Source: Marinoscillum luteum (GTDB lineage Bacteria; Bacteroidota; Bacteroidia; Cytophagales; Cyclobacteriaceae). From it: 64,000 bases of DNA. The notes beneath the pieces were generated by a model. That model searched no databases. It saw only the letters and a list, made by a program, of their open reading frames with translations, and had not been told where the DNA came from. This document shows positions 41,767-51,752 of this stretch, piece after piece. A program made the position numbers and the translations under genes. The stretch spans positions 62,001-126,000 of the forward strand of contig NZ_JBIPKE010000014.1 in the NCBI RefSeq assembly GCF_044005705.1. The letters are read 5' to 3'. How positions within the stretch are numbered: position 1 is the stretch's first letter; each line of letters starts with the position of its first letter.

Positions 41767-43215
41767 ATGTTAAAAACGAGAGAAGGCTGGCTAGGTTGTT
41801 TGATGGTACTTATTTTTTCATTACCTGCTTTGGCTCAGGAAAAACAAGTGGAAATTGGGGATACAGAAATCGGGATGAACCAATATTTCCGCATCACCAT
41901 CAAAGTAGAAAACGAACGGCTCAAAGGCTATACCCCTTTCCCGGAGATTGATGGTTTTGTCAAAAGAGGAACCTCCTCTTCCACCTCCACAAGTTTTATC
42001 AATGGCCGGATGACTTCCTCACAGAGCATCATCCAAAATTATCAGGCCACCCGTGAGGGCACCTTTCAGGTCAATGGCTTTTCCATGACCATCAACGACG
42101 AAAAAATAGAGGTTCCCGGATTCACCATAAAAGTGGGTCCTCCAGCCAAGCAACAACAAAGACCGTCCAACGATCCTTTTGTAGATCCTTTCGATGTATT
42201 CAAAAACAGAAACAGCGAACCCACAGAGTTTATCGATGTGGATGCCGATGCCTTTTTGGCCCTCACCACAGACAAAAAGGAAGTATACGTGGGTGAAGGC
42301 TTCACCACCACACTCGCCTTTTATGTGGCTGAGTCCAACAGAGCGGATATGCGCTTTTATGACCTGGGCAAACAGATCACCGAAATCGTCAAAGAAATAA
42401 AACCCGCCAATTGTTGGGAGGAAAATTTCAATATCGACAACATTAACGGTGAGCCCGTAACCATCAACAACCGCGCCTTCACCCAGTATCGGGTCTATCA
42501 GGCCTCATTCTATCCACTCAATCAGGAAAACATCACTTTCCCCACTGTGGGTTTGAAACTCATCAAATACAAAGTGGCCAAGAACCCTTCTTTTTTCGGG
42601 AGAAACAGGCAGGAAGATTTTGAGACGTTCTATTCCAAACCAAAAACAGTCACCGTAAAAAGCCTGCCTCCTCACCCGCTGAAAGAGCAGGTGGCGGTGG
42701 GGGATTATCGCCTTGCAGAAAAAATCAACAGTTTGGACCTCAAAACCGGAGAAAGCTTCAACTATACTTTCAATATCCTGGGCGAAGGCAACATCAGTGC
42801 CATAGAAGAACCCCGATTGCCCGAGACTGACATATTTGATTTCTACGCACCCAACGTGAAGCAAAACGTGACCCGCTCAGGTGGTGAGGTAAAAGGCACC
42901 AAAAGCTTCAACTATTATGGAATCCCCAATGAGCCGGGTACCTATCAGCTTGGTGACTATTTCAAATGGATCTTTTTCAATCCTGAAAAAGGCGTATATG
43001 ACACGCTGAGGTCGCAACAGGTATTGGCGGTAACCGGCGAAAGCCGAAAAAACGAATATATCCTCTCCAATGATATGGGCTCATTCTATGATGGGATAGA
43101 ATTTAAAGAAAATACCCTCTCCAGCTTGGACGATAGCTCATGGATGCGAATCTTTGCCAACGTATTTATTTTGGCTATGTTAGCGCTTACGGTCTTGGTT
43201 TTCATCCGTAAATAA
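41767..43215 (+). CDS. BatD-family (oxygen tolerance) exported membrane protein
   Basis: 482 residues. A signal peptide (LMVLIFSLPALAQ) is followed by immunoglobulin-like beta domains: VEIGDTEIGMNQYFRITIKV, DGFVKRGTSSSTSTSFINGR, then VYVGEGFTTTLAFYV and LKTGESFNYTFNILGEGNIS. One transmembrane helix lies near the C-terminus (IFANVFILAMLALTVLVFI). This is the BatD architecture: a periplasmic multi-domain protein anchored in the inner membrane. In Bacteroides, Bat proteins with VWA partners affect aerotolerance; elsewhere the role is unclear. Here it stands alone, without batA/B/C/E next to it. It is 14 bases before aroC. Confidence 0.88.
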   Translation: MLKTREGWLGCLMVLIFSLPALAQEKQVEIGDTEIGMNQYFRITIKVENERLKGYTPFPEIDGFVKRGTSSSTSTSFINGRMTSSQSIIQNYQATREGTFQVNGFSMTINDEKIEVPGFTIKVGPPAKQQQRPSNDPFVDPFDVFKNRNSEPTEFIDVDADAFLALTTDKKEVYVGEGFTTTLAFYVAESNRADMRFYDLGKQITEIVKEIKPANCWEENFNIDNINGEPVTINNRAFTQYRVYQASFYPLNQENITFPTVGLKLIKYKVAKNPSFFGRNRQEDFETFYSKPKTVTVKSLPPHPLKEQVAVGDYRLAEKINSLDLKTGESFNYTFNILGEGNISAIEEPRLPETDIFDFYAPNVKQNVTRSGGEVKGTKSFNYYGIPNEPGTYQLGDYFKWIFFNPEKGVYDTLRSQQVLAVTGESRKNEYILSNDMGSFYDGIEFKENTLSSLDDSSWMRIFANVFILAMLALTVLVFIRK

Positions 43216-43229
43216 TCACTCGATCATTC

Positions 43230-44312
43230 ATGGGAAATATTTTTGGGAAGATTTTTAGCATCACCACCTTTGGTGAATCACACGGCGTGGCCATTGGCGT
43301 CACCATCAACGGCTGCCCGGCAGGAATACCAATTGACATGGCCTTTATCCAGTCTGAGCTCAGCCGCAGAAAGCCCGGCCAATCTAAAATCACCACCCAA
43401 AGAAAAGAAGAAGACGAAGTAGAAATATTATCCGGTGTGTTCGAAGGGCTCTCCACTGGCACTCCTATAGGACTTCTGATCCGCAATAAGGATCAGAAAA
43501 GTAAAGATTATAGTCACATCGCCGAGAAATTCAGGCCATCACACGCGGACTACACCTACCATGAAAAATATGGAGTGCGGGACTATCGCGGAGGTGGGCG
43601 AAGCTCTGCCCGTGAGACTGCCGCGCGCGTAGCTGCCGGAGCGGTCGCCAAGCTTATGCTCAAAGAATTTGGCATCTCCTTTCATGCCTATGTATCTCAG
43701 GTTGGCACTTTAAAGCTGGAGAAAAGCTATGAGCAACTTGACCTTTCCAAAACGGAAGACAATGCTGTACGCTGCCCGGATCCTGAGATGGCTCAGCAAA
43801 TGTTTGACTACATCGATGACGTCAGGAAATCACAAGACACTGTGGGCGGTGTAGTGACGGGAGTCATCAAAGGGGTACCCGTAGGGCTGGGTGAGCCAGT
43901 CTTCGATAAACTCCATGCCGAATTGGGCAAAGCCATGCTCAGCATCAATGCGGTGAAAGGGTTTGAATACGGAAGTGGCTTCGAAGGAATCAAAATGAAG
44001 GGCTCGGCACACAATGACGCTTTCTACGTGGAAGACGGAACTGTGAAAACAAAAACCAACCTTTCTGGCGGTATACAGGGTGGCATATCCAACGGGCAAG
44101 ACATCTACTTCAATGTGGCCTTTAAACCTGTGGCCACCATCATGCAGGATCAGGCCAGCATAGATACCCAGGGCAACGAAGTAACCGTTTCCGGCAAAGG
44201 TCGTCATGATCCATGTGTGGTGCCACGTGCTGTCCCCATCGTAGAAGCCATGGCCGCACTGGTCATCGCTGATTTCTATTTGATCGCCAGAACCAATAAA
44301 TTACGAGGATAA
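43230..44312 (+). CDS. aroC: Chorismate synthase AroC
   Basis: 360 residues, the normal length. Signatures: FGESHGVAIGVTINGCPAGI, RRKPGQSKITTQRKEEDEV, FRPSHADYTYHEKYGVRDYR and GGGRSSARETAARVAAGAVA, then GGVVTGVIKGVPVGLGEP, GGIQGGISNGQDI and RHDPCVVPRAVPIVEAM. The enzyme eliminates phosphate from EPSP to give chorismate, the last common step of aromatic amino acid synthesis. It needs reduced FMN and is cytoplasmic. No other aro gene is nearby. Confidence 0.97.
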   Translation: MGNIFGKIFSITTFGESHGVAIGVTINGCPAGIPIDMAFIQSELSRRKPGQSKITTQRKEEDEVEILSGVFEGLSTGTPIGLLIRNKDQKSKDYSHIAEKFRPSHADYTYHEKYGVRDYRGGGRSSARETAARVAAGAVAKLMLKEFGISFHAYVSQVGTLKLEKSYEQLDLSKTEDNAVRCPDPEMAQQMFDYIDDVRKSQDTVGGVVTGVIKGVPVGLGEPVFDKLHAELGKAMLSINAVKGFEYGSGFEGIKMKGSAHNDAFYVEDGTVKTKTNLSGGIQGGISNGQDIYFNVAFKPVATIMQDQASIDTQGNEVTVSGKGRHDPCVVPRAVPIVEAMAALVIADFYLIARTNKLRG

Positions 44313-44364
44313 ATATTCTCGCAATTTTGGAAAACATAGATCAGCGGTATCTAAAAACTTCAAC

Positions 44365-45774
44365 ATGAAAAAACTTCCACTCCACGTAAAGATCATTATT
44401 GGGCTTGTTCTTGGTATTATCTGGGCCTTTATATCCAGCGCCCTTGGATGGAATCAGTTTACCATTGATTGGATTGATCCTTTTGGTCAGATCTTTATTC
44501 GTCTGCTGAAATTCATTGCGGTACCCCTGGTCCTTTTTTCCATTATCGATGGAGTATCAGGTCTGAATGACACCTCCAAACTGGGGCGAATGGGTGCTAA
44601 AACCCTCGGCCTGTATCTGGTCTCCACGGTGACTGCCATTACGGTCGGCCTCCTTATCGTCAATTTCATTGCGCCGGGCTCGCACATTGATGATGCCCAG
44701 CGGATGAAAAACAGAATCTCCTATGAGCTTTGGGTGCAAAATACCCCGGGTGTGGAAGTAAAAGATGGCAAGAACTTCCTCAATGATCCTGCCTATGCAG
44801 ATCTGGTGATGGAGATGAGTGATGGACAAGAACTGGCTGCGCAGCAGCAAACGGTTGAGGACAAGGTAGCGCTCGCCAAGAAGCAAAAGGAGGTACCTCC
44901 ATTGCAGTTCGTTGTGGACATGGTACCTGAAAACATCATTCTGTCCATCTCAGACAATAAGCTGATGCTTCAGGTTATCTTCTTTGCCATTTTCTTCGGG
45001 ATCACACTCGCAGTGGTCCCCAATGACAAAGGGGCTCCTGTAAAAAACTTTATTTCCTCTATCAACGAGGTGTTTCTGAGGATGGTGGACACCATCATGG
45101 CAGCAGCACCTTTCTTCGTTTTTGCGCTCCTGGCTGGCGTAGTAGCCAAAATGGCCGACAGCCCTGCTGAGGTCTTTCAGATATTCAGAGGCCTGGGTTC
45201 CTACACCATCACAGTACTCCTGGGCCTGGGCGTGATGCTTTTTGCTTTCTATCCCCTGGTCACGTCCACATTTATCAAGAAAATCTCTTACAAAAAGTTT
45301 TTCAAAATCCTGAGCCCGGCGCAATTCCTGGCATTTTCTACAAGCTCTAGCGCAGCTACCCTGCCTGTGACTATGGAGTGTGTGGAAGATGGAATGGGCG
45401 TTTCTAAAAATGTATCGAGTTTTGTCTTGCCTATTGGTGCCACGGTGAATATGGATGGCACCAGTCTTTATCTGGCAATCGCCACTGTATTCCTTGCTCA
45501 GCTTCATTTTGTAGACCTCTCGCTTTCTCAGCAGCTCGTTATCGTGCTTACAGCCACTATGGGCTCCATAGGTACCGCCGCTGTGCCAGGCGCGAGTTTG
45601 GTGATGCTCATCATTATTATTCAGACAGTGGGCTTAAACCCCGCCTGGATCGCCATCATCTTTCCGGTAGACAGAATACTTGATATGACGCGTACGGTGG
45701 CCAATATTACAGGAGACGCCACTGTGGCCACACTCATCGCCAGTAGTGAAGGAGAGTTAAGGGCAGAAGATTAA
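44365..45774 (+). CDS. Dicarboxylate/amino acid:cation symporter (DAACS family)
   Basis: 469 residues with eight transmembrane helices and two re-entrant hairpins. Family motifs: HP1 serine-rich STSSSAATLP (325-334), NMDGTSLY (362-369), and DRILDMTRTVANITGDATVA in helix 8 with the Asp, Arg and Asn that bind substrate and Na+. Homologues are GltPh and DctA, which import glutamate, aspartate or C4-dicarboxylates with Na+ or H+. The protein has an unusual hydrophilic insert of about 80 residues (roughly 102-180) between helices 3 and 4. The Arg in helix 8 suits acidic substrates. Confidence 0.93.
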   Translation: MKKLPLHVKIIIGLVLGIIWAFISSALGWNQFTIDWIDPFGQIFIRLLKFIAVPLVLFSIIDGVSGLNDTSKLGRMGAKTLGLYLVSTVTAITVGLLIVNFIAPGSHIDDAQRMKNRISYELWVQNTPGVEVKDGKNFLNDPAYADLVMEMSDGQELAAQQQTVEDKVALAKKQKEVPPLQFVVDMVPENIILSISDNKLMLQVIFFAIFFGITLAVVPNDKGAPVKNFISSINEVFLRMVDTIMAAAPFFVFALLAGVVAKMADSPAEVFQIFRGLGSYTITVLLGLGVMLFAFYPLVTSTFIKKISYKKFFKILSPAQFLAFSTSSSAATLPVTMECVEDGMGVSKNVSSFVLPIGATVNMDGTSLYLAIATVFLAQLHFVDLSLSQQLVIVLTATMGSIGTAAVPGASLVMLIIIIQTVGLNPAWIAIIFPVDRILDMTRTVANITGDATVATLIASSEGELRAED

Positions 45775-45837
45775 TGGATAAAGTGACTTTCTTCTGAACT
45801 TTTATCTCACTTTTGCATTTAGTATAGAATCAAATCA

Positions 45838-46425
45838 ATGACTATGGAAACCACTGTAAATCCTATCAACATATATACTGAGTCTAACCCGAACCCAAAC
45901 TCCTTGAAGTTTGTGGTGAATTTCCTGTTGCTCCCAGAGGGTGTAAGCCGGGACTTTCCGGACAGGGCCAGTACCACAGAGGCTCCATTGGCCGCCGAAC
46001 TCTTTGATTTTCCCTATGTGAAGCGCGTGTTTTACATGAGCAACTTTATCACCGTGACCAAAGACGAAGGTGTAGACTGGCATGAAGTAAAAGGTGAGGT
46101 GCAAAACCACATCAAATCTTTTCTGGAGGCCGGAAAGCAAATTCTTACCGAAAAGGAAGTAGAAGAAGACCACAAAGTGTTGGATGGTGATACTGACATT
46201 GAAGCCAAGATCAAAGGAGTGCTGGACGAATACATCCGACCTGCAGTGGAAATGGATGGCGGTGCCATCACATTTGGTTCCTTTGAAGATGGTAAAGTAA
46301 AAGTACTCCTTCAGGGTGCTTGCAGTGGATGCCCCTCATCCACTATCACCCTTAAAGCAGGGATAGAAAATCTCCTGAAAAGAATGATCCCCGAAGTGCA
46401 GGAAGTAGAGGCAGAAGGAGTTTAA
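45838..46425 (+). CDS. Nfu/NifU-type Fe-S cluster carrier
   Basis: 195 residues. The N-terminal Nfu_N domain (about 10-95) reads YTESNPNPNSLKFVVNFLLL, the C-terminal NifU domain (about 115-190) DEYIRPAVEMDGGAITFGSF and then LLQGACSGCPSSTITLKAGI with the cluster-binding CxxC. Nfu proteins receive a [4Fe-4S] cluster from the assembly scaffold and hand it to apoenzymes. The two-domain form is common in Bacteroidota. The first ATG (45838) is 6 bases from a second in-frame ATG (45844), so the exact start is uncertain. Confidence 0.92.
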   Translation: MTMETTVNPINIYTESNPNPNSLKFVVNFLLLPEGVSRDFPDRASTTEAPLAAELFDFPYVKRVFYMSNFITVTKDEGVDWHEVKGEVQNHIKSFLEAGKQILTEKEVEEDHKVLDGDTDIEAKIKGVLDEYIRPAVEMDGGAITFGSFEDGKVKVLLQGACSGCPSSTITLKAGIENLLKRMIPEVQEVEAEGV

Positions 46426-46503
46426 ATTCTCAACTCAGATAAAATTTCGTCTTAACGGAACGCTCTCACTTGATAGCAACTTGCAATTTTGCTATATTCG
46501 TCA

Positions 46504-46893
46504 ATGGTTCGGCCTTTGTTCGCGTTCTTACTCCTCTCATTTTCTTGGGCCTGCAAGGGCCCACAAGATGCTTCTTCGAGCAATGAAATCATTACGGAAG
46601 CACTTCCCGGCATCTGGTATAAACTACCTGCAGATGCCTCCGGTGACATAATCCAGTTTACGACAGACAAAACCAGTCTTCCTCCCAGCCGCTTTCAGGA
46701 ACGAATCATTTTTGAGTCTGACGGCCAAAAAGTCGTCAGATATACCCCCGGCCCGGATGACCGACCAAAGGCCACCCATGGCTCCTGGCGATGGATCACG
46801 GCAGACCTACTTGTAGTCTCATTTGGTGAGGCTGAAGACACGCTCTCCGTCCTTTCGCTGAATAAAAACTACCTACAATTCAAAACACCGTAA
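46504..46893 (+). CDS. Small lipoprotein of unknown function, ahead of the M43 protease
   Basis: The ORF could open at TTG 46489, but ATG 46504 begins a lipoprotein signal (MVRPLFAFLLLSFSWAC, lipobox SWAC, Cys17); 129 residues. The mature domain is small and beta-rich (GIWYKLPADASGDIIQFTTD, RIIFESDGQKVVRYTPG, HGSWRWITADLLVVSFGEAE), with the GIW...GSWRW pattern of lipocalin-like lipoproteins in this phylum. It lies two bases before the start of the M43 metalloprotease, so the two are co-transcribed. Role unknown. Confidence 0.72.
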   Translation: MVRPLFAFLLLSFSWACKGPQDASSSNEIITEALPGIWYKLPADASGDIIQFTTDKTSLPPSRFQERIIFESDGQKVVRYTPGPDDRPKATHGSWRWITADLLVVSFGEAEDTLSVLSLNKNYLQFKTP

Positions 46894-46895
46894 CA

Positions 46896-49800
46896 ATGAA
46901 CTACCGTCTGACCCTCGTCATGCTTTGCCTGGGATTTATGGCAACAGCACAAAGTTTGACTCCTCAGAGGAGCAAACCCACCCAACCAAAAGGACCCTTT
47001 TTTCAAACACTAACTCCAAAGTCGCCAATCACCGTGCCGGAGCACCGTACCTGCTTCACCACTGAAATGGAGCAGAAGCTTCAAGCCAAATACCCTCAAC
47101 GACAAAGTACTGACTCTTTCGAAGAAGCTCTGCAAAAGCGGCTGAGTCAGGCCAGTAGTGCCAGAAGTACTGATGAGGTATACCGAATCCCTACCATTGT
47201 GCATGTGGTGCACAATGGCGAATCCGTGGGCACCAGCTCCAACATCTCGGCAGCCCAGGTCAATTCTCAGTTTGAAGTACTCAATGAAGACTTCAGGCGA
47301 CTGGGAGCCGGAGCTAATACTCACGAAAGTGGTGCTGATGTCTTTGTGGAATTTGTACCTGTTTTAACCGATCCTGATGGTCAGACACTGACTGAACCAG
47401 GCATCAATAGAATCAACGGAGGCAGGGTTTTCTGGGAAGAAACACCGCTGGAAGAGACGCTCAAGCCGGAAACTATTTGGGACCCGGAACGATACTTCAA
47501 TATCTGGGTGGTCAATTTCGGAGGTGACCTGGATGGCGTACTGGGGTACGCCCAGTTTCCTTCACTCTCCGGACTGGATGGTCTCCCAGACGATATGGGA
47601 CCAGCCAGTACAGATGGAGTGGTGATCGGCTATTCATTTTTTGGAAAAACCGGTAATGTCCTCGAACCCTACGACCTGGGAAGAACCACCACCCACGAGG
47701 TAGGCCACTGGTTGGGCTTAAGACATATCTGGGGAGACGGTGGTTGTGAGGTGGATGATTTTTGTGAAGACACCCCGAATGCGGGCGGGCCAAACTTTGG
47801 TTGTAGTGCCAATGACAGCTGCACCGAAGATGCGTTTCCAGACATGATTGAGAACTACATGGACTACTCCGACGATGCCTGCATGAATATTTTCACCATC
47901 GATCAGAAAGCCCGTATGCGTACGGTACTTGAATTCGGGGCCCGACGCAGCACGTTGATAGGTCCACTATGTGATGAGGCTGAAGTAGCTCAGGTCGGTA
48001 CCAACACCACCACTCCGCCCATGTGGTATACCTTCACCACCACAGAGGAATCCATCGTGACGGTTTCATCAATCGGGCAAACGACTCAAAACACCTACCT
48101 GAGCTTATACCCTGGGTGCGACATGCCAGCGATCAACACCAGCGATGACGTTTTAGGCACTACCCAATCTGAATTATCTACGCTTGTGGCAGCTGGCGAA
48201 ACCGTCAAAATCCTCTGGTCGGCCAGAAACTCGGAAGAAGAATTCAACTGGACCCTGAGCACCACAGCACCTACGGAAGGCGCTGCCTGTGGCCTTGCCC
48301 TCCTTGCTATCGAGGGCAATAACCAAGTGGCGTCAACCGACTTGAATACCCTCTGGTACAGCTTCACCCTGGCTGATGCGGAATCCAAAATCATAATTGA
48401 TGGGGGAGATAAAAGCTATAAGACCTATGCTGGCAACTGTCAGCAACTCCAATTGATCACTGAAGGATCGGGATCACAGACCTTGCTTGATGTAGCGCAG
48501 GGTGATGAGATTTTTATTGCTTTTGAACCAGGCGGTGGAGACTTCTCATGGAGCCTGGCAGTGGAAGCGTTGGAAGCTGGTGAAGCTTGCTCAGTGGCAG
48601 TGGACGCAATTGAGGGTACCAACACCACCCCTTCTACTCCTTACTGGTTTACCTATACCATGACTGAGTTTGCCAACCTCACCATCTCCAGCACTGGACA
48701 GACGGAGGTGGCTACCTATGCCAAACTCTTTGATGGATGCTCAGGAAATCTCATCTCCGACAATCAGCCCTCCGGTGATCAAACAGAGATCACGGTGGCA
48801 CTAAGTGAAGGCACTGAGGTTAAGATTCTTTGGGACAACAGTTCAGCTTCTTTCGACTGGACACTCGAAACCAATCCATTTGAGCCTGGGGAAAATTGCT
48901 TTGCCGCCATCACGGCACAGGAGGGAATCAATACTGCACCGCAGGCTCCCATTTGGTTCACCTTTACCATGCCAATGGAAGGTAATTTGCACATCACCTC
49001 CGCTGACCTCACCGATGAAGATACCGATCTTTACGTGTTCGAGGAATGTGAAGGGTCGTTGCTATTCAGCAATGACGACATTGACTATGACAATGATATA
49101 TACCAGAGTGAAGGCATTATCTACGGACTGGAAGAAGGTGCAACTGTCAAAATATTTTGGGCTGATTCGTGGGCTACGGAATCTTTTGACTGGAAACTCA
49201 CCGTACTGGAAAGCCAGCCCGGTGATGCTTGTGGAAATGCCAAAGAAGCAGTACTCGGGTCAAATACTGTTCCTGAAATCGTTGGGGACTTGTTTTGGAC
49301 ATACTACACGATACCAGAGTCCGATAAAAAGCTGGTGATTTCCAGCACCTCCTCAGAGACCGTATATGTGGCCTCAGACTGTGAGGAGCTGCTGCTATAC
49401 GCCTCCGGTTACGAGGGAGCAATCGCTCCCGGTTTAGTCGCCGGACAGGAAATTTTAATCGTATGGAGCATAGAGGGTGGCGGCGACTTCAGTTGGACCC
49501 TGGCCATGGAAGCACTTGACCAGGGCGATGACTGCTCTGATCCTCTGACAGCCGAGGAAGGCACCAACGCGGCGGGCTATGCCCCCGCATGGTACACCTT
49601 CACTATGCCTATGGCAGGAAACCTCCTCATCTCATCTGAAGGCATGACCACCGAAGACACGGATCTGTTGGTATTGAGTGCGTGCGACGGGGATGTACTG
49701 GGTGCAAGTGACGACATTGATTTTAACAATGGCATATTGCAGAGCGAAGTATACCTCCAGGGGCTAAGTCAGGGTGAATCAGTGTATATCTACTGGACCC

Positions 49801-50996
49801 CACAGTGGTCTTCAGCCGCTTTCAGCTGGCAGTTGACTGTGAGCGAACCCTTACCCGGGGAAGAGTGTGAAGCACCAGCTACCGCTCAAGTTGGTACGAA
49901 TACGGTCCCCGAACTAAGAGTTCCTTTTTACTGGATGACCTTTACCATGCCAGAGGCCAATCAAAAACTGGTGATCACGAGTACCTCTGAGGAGTATGTT
50001 TACACCGTGGTGGACTGTGACCTGCAGATCATCTCCAGTGGATATGAAAACCTCACCATCTATGATTTGGCAAAAGATGAGGAAGTGCTCATTGCATGGG
50101 AACTCTATTTTGGTGGTGGCTTTGATTTTCAACTGAGTGTCGAGGACATAGAACCCGGGGATCTCTGTGGCGACCCAATTGAGGCGCAGGTAGGTAGTAA
50201 CTCCATGGACCATGCAGCTACCTGGTACAGCTATACCATGCCCAAAGCCGGAGACCTGCGAATCAGCTCTGTGGGTCAAACAGATGCAGATACTTACCTT
50301 TTCATATTTGATGCCTGTGAGGGCGACATCATTGCACAAGTAGATGATACTGAGGATAACCTTCAAAGCGAAGTGCTGCTGCAAGAGCTCGCTGCCGGAG
50401 AAACAGTGTTTATTTATTGGGCAGATCTCTACTCCACAGAAGGGTTCAGTTGGAAACTGGAATTGGAGGGAATTACCAATGCAGCGCCGGTCATGGCCAA
50501 CCAGTCCTTTGAGGTACTCGGGCCTGTGACAAACGGACATCAGATCGGAACCGTAGTGGCCACGGACCAGGATGGAGATGACTTGAAATATACCATCACC
50601 GCTGGCAATGATGATGCGGCTTTCACGCTACACGAATCCAATGGAACCCTCACACTTGCAGACGTTGACCTTTGGGATCAAAATGATACACAATTGACCA
50701 TAGAGGTGACAGATCAAATAGAAAAAGCATCTGCCAAAATCACTGTCAGATTTTTGGTGCTGGGATGGTCTGCGCAGGATTTCAGAATCTTCCCTAATCC
50801 AACAAGTGACCTCCTCACGATAGAAGGGGCTAGCTATACAATAGGATATCTGACCGACCTCAGCGGAAAAGTGGTAAAAACCTTCAAAGGAAACACATCC
50901 ACCATTTCACTGCAGGACCTGAGAGACGGGATATATCTACTCAAATTGGAAAAAGATGGAGATTACCAGGTAACGAAAGTTTTACTTCAGCGGTAA
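46896..50996 (+). CDS. T9SS-secreted M43 (cytophagalysin-like) metalloprotease with eight repeats
   Basis: 1366 residues with a signal peptide (LVMLCLGFMATAQS). The catalytic domain (about 90-350) has HEVGHWLGLRH (His267, Glu268, His271, His277), the zinc signature of metzincins, and a Met-turn near ENYMDYSDDACMNIFT. This is the M43 (pappalysin/cytophagalysin) pattern. Eight repeats of 75-92 residues follow, each with a W(Y/F)(T/S)(F/Y)T(M/L) start, an SS...G turn and ILW/IYW...F(S/D)W end. A cadherin-like domain (GHQIGTVVATDQDGDDLKYT) and a T9SS type A sorting domain (FRIFPNPTSDLLTI, GIYLLKL) finish the chain. An extracellular protease bound to the surface or released is expected; substrate unknown. 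Confidence 0.9.
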   Translation: MNYRLTLVMLCLGFMATAQSLTPQRSKPTQPKGPFFQTLTPKSPITVPEHRTCFTTEMEQKLQAKYPQRQSTDSFEEALQKRLSQASSARSTDEVYRIPTIVHVVHNGESVGTSSNISAAQVNSQFEVLNEDFRRLGAGANTHESGADVFVEFVPVLTDPDGQTLTEPGINRINGGRVFWEETPLEETLKPETIWDPERYFNIWVVNFGGDLDGVLGYAQFPSLSGLDGLPDDMGPASTDGVVIGYSFFGKTGNVLEPYDLGRTTTHEVGHWLGLRHIWGDGGCEVDDFCEDTPNAGGPNFGCSANDSCTEDAFPDMIENYMDYSDDACMNIFTIDQKARMRTVLEFGARRSTLIGPLCDEAEVAQVGTNTTTPPMWYTFTTTEESIVTVSSIGQTTQNTYLSLYPGCDMPAINTSDDVLGTTQSELSTLVAAGETVKILWSARNSEEEFNWTLSTTAPTEGAACGLALLAIEGNNQVASTDLNTLWYSFTLADAESKIIIDGGDKSYKTYAGNCQQLQLITEGSGSQTLLDVAQGDEIFIAFEPGGGDFSWSLAVEALEAGEACSVAVDAIEGTNTTPSTPYWFTYTMTEFANLTISSTGQTEVATYAKLFDGCSGNLISDNQPSGDQTEITVALSEGTEVKILWDNSSASFDWTLETNPFEPGENCFAAITAQEGINTAPQAPIWFTFTMPMEGNLHITSADLTDEDTDLYVFEECEGSLLFSNDDIDYDNDIYQSEGIIYGLEEGATVKIFWADSWATESFDWKLTVLESQPGDACGNAKEAVLGSNTVPEIVGDLFWTYYTIPESDKKLVISSTSSETVYVASDCEELLLYASGYEGAIAPGLVAGQEILIVWSIEGGGDFSWTLAMEALDQGDDCSDPLTAEEGTNAAGYAPAWYTFTMPMAGNLLISSEGMTTEDTDLLVLSACDGDVLGASDDIDFNNGILQSEVYLQGLSQGESVYIYWTPQWSSAAFSWQLTVSEPLPGEECEAPATAQVGTNTVPELRVPFYWMTFTMPEANQKLVITSTSEEYVYTVVDCDLQIISSGYENLTIYDLAKDEEVLIAWELYFGGGFDFQLSVEDIEPGDLCGDPIEAQVGSNSMDHAATWYSYTMPKAGDLRISSVGQTDADTYLFIFDACEGDIIAQVDDTEDNLQSEVLLQELAAGETVFIYWADLYSTEGFSWKLELEGITNAAPVMANQSFEVLGPVTNGHQIGTVVATDQDGDDLKYTITAGNDDAAFTLHESNGTLTLADVDLWDQNDTQLTIEVTDQIEKASAKITVRFLVLGWSAQDFRIFPNPTSDLLTIEGASYTIGYLTDLSGKVVKTFKGNTSTISLQDLRDGIYLLKLEKDGDYQVTKVLLQR

Positions 50997-51005
50997 TTTT
51001 AATGG

Positions 51006-51040
51006 GGGTTGATGAGGAGGCTCATCAACCCTTGTTTTTT
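51006..51040 (+). terminator. Rho-independent terminator of the M43 protease gene
   Basis: GGGTTGATGAG (51006-51016) and CTCATCAACCC (51021-51031) form an 11-base stem with a four-base loop, followed by TTGTTTTTTT. It lies 10 bases past the protease stop codon. It also overlaps the end of the convergent EF-hand gene. Confidence 0.9.
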
Positions 51041-51597
51041 TATTCAACCTCCTGCCAATCACCAAAAATCCAGTTACCGGATGCCTCAGGGTTTGAGGAC
51101 ATCAGGAAGTCTCTGAATCCGTTAACCATCTCAGAAAGGGTGATCTGCCCATCATGGTTCTGATCCAGTTTTTCAAATCCCATTTCAGAATATTTCATGT
51201 CTATGTCATAGATTTTAAACATGTCATAATACTCCTTTTTGGAAATGATGTGATCCTCATTCTGATCAAAAAGCGTAAAAATATAAGCGGCCGTACGGAA
51301 AATATACTTCTTCGCCGCCTTGGGTGAAATGGTGTTTCGCGATCCGAACAGACCCAACCACTCATCCCGTGTGATGGAAACGTCTTCCTTTTCCATGTCT
51401 GTGAGCAGCTGTACATACAACCTCAGAGACTTCAGCTTTAGACGCAGCCGCTCTTTGGAGTTCTCCTCAAAATTGAGGGAGTCGCTCATCTTTTCGGCAA
51501 CCTGCGAAAAGTCATCAGGCTGCAAAAGTTCATTCTTATTAGAATCCAGGATGTTGAATAGATAGGAAAGTTTTTTCCTTCTTACTTCTGTTAGCAT
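51040..51597 (-). CDS. EF-hand calcium-binding protein
   Basis: The ORF can open at TTG 51603; ATG 51597 (MLTEVRRKKLSYLFNILD) is used, 185 residues. No signal peptide, so cytoplasmic. Three EF-hand loops are visible: DSNKNELLQPDDF, DQNEDHIISKKEY and DQNHDGQITLSEM, the last one with the ideal D-x-N-x-D-G-x-I-x-x-x-E. The first lacks the usual Gly and Glu pattern and may be weak. The helical layout resembles calerythrin/sarcoplasmic calcium-binding proteins, which buffer or sense Ca2+. No partner is evident next to it; it converges on the M43 protease gene. Confidence 0.88.
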   Translation of the reverse strand: MLTEVRRKKLSYLFNILDSNKNELLQPDDFSQVAEKMSDSLNFEENSKERLRLKLKSLRLYVQLLTDMEKEDVSITRDEWLGLFGSRNTISPKAAKKYIFRTAAYIFTLFDQNEDHIISKKEYYDMFKIYDIDMKYSEMGFEKLDQNHDGQITLSEMVNGFRDFLMSSNPEASGNWIFGDWQEVE

Positions 51598-51740
51598 GTT
51601 CAATATTTCGCTTGGTTGGAATTAATAAAAATATATGATTTAGATTATTAAAAGAAGATTTTACACTTATTATAGATAAAAATACAGCTTAAGCCACGTT
51701 GGCACCCATAACAACCCATTCGCATTGACGGGGAAAAAAG

Positions 51741-51748
51741 TACTTTTG
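51741..51748 (+). promoter_or_regulatory. Candidate -7 element (TACTTTTG) abutting the flavoprotein start
   Basis: Exact TAnnTTTG ending four bases before the ATG at 51753. A start of transcription a few bases past the G would make the message leaderless. Confidence 0.45.
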
Positions 51749-51752
51749 TGCC

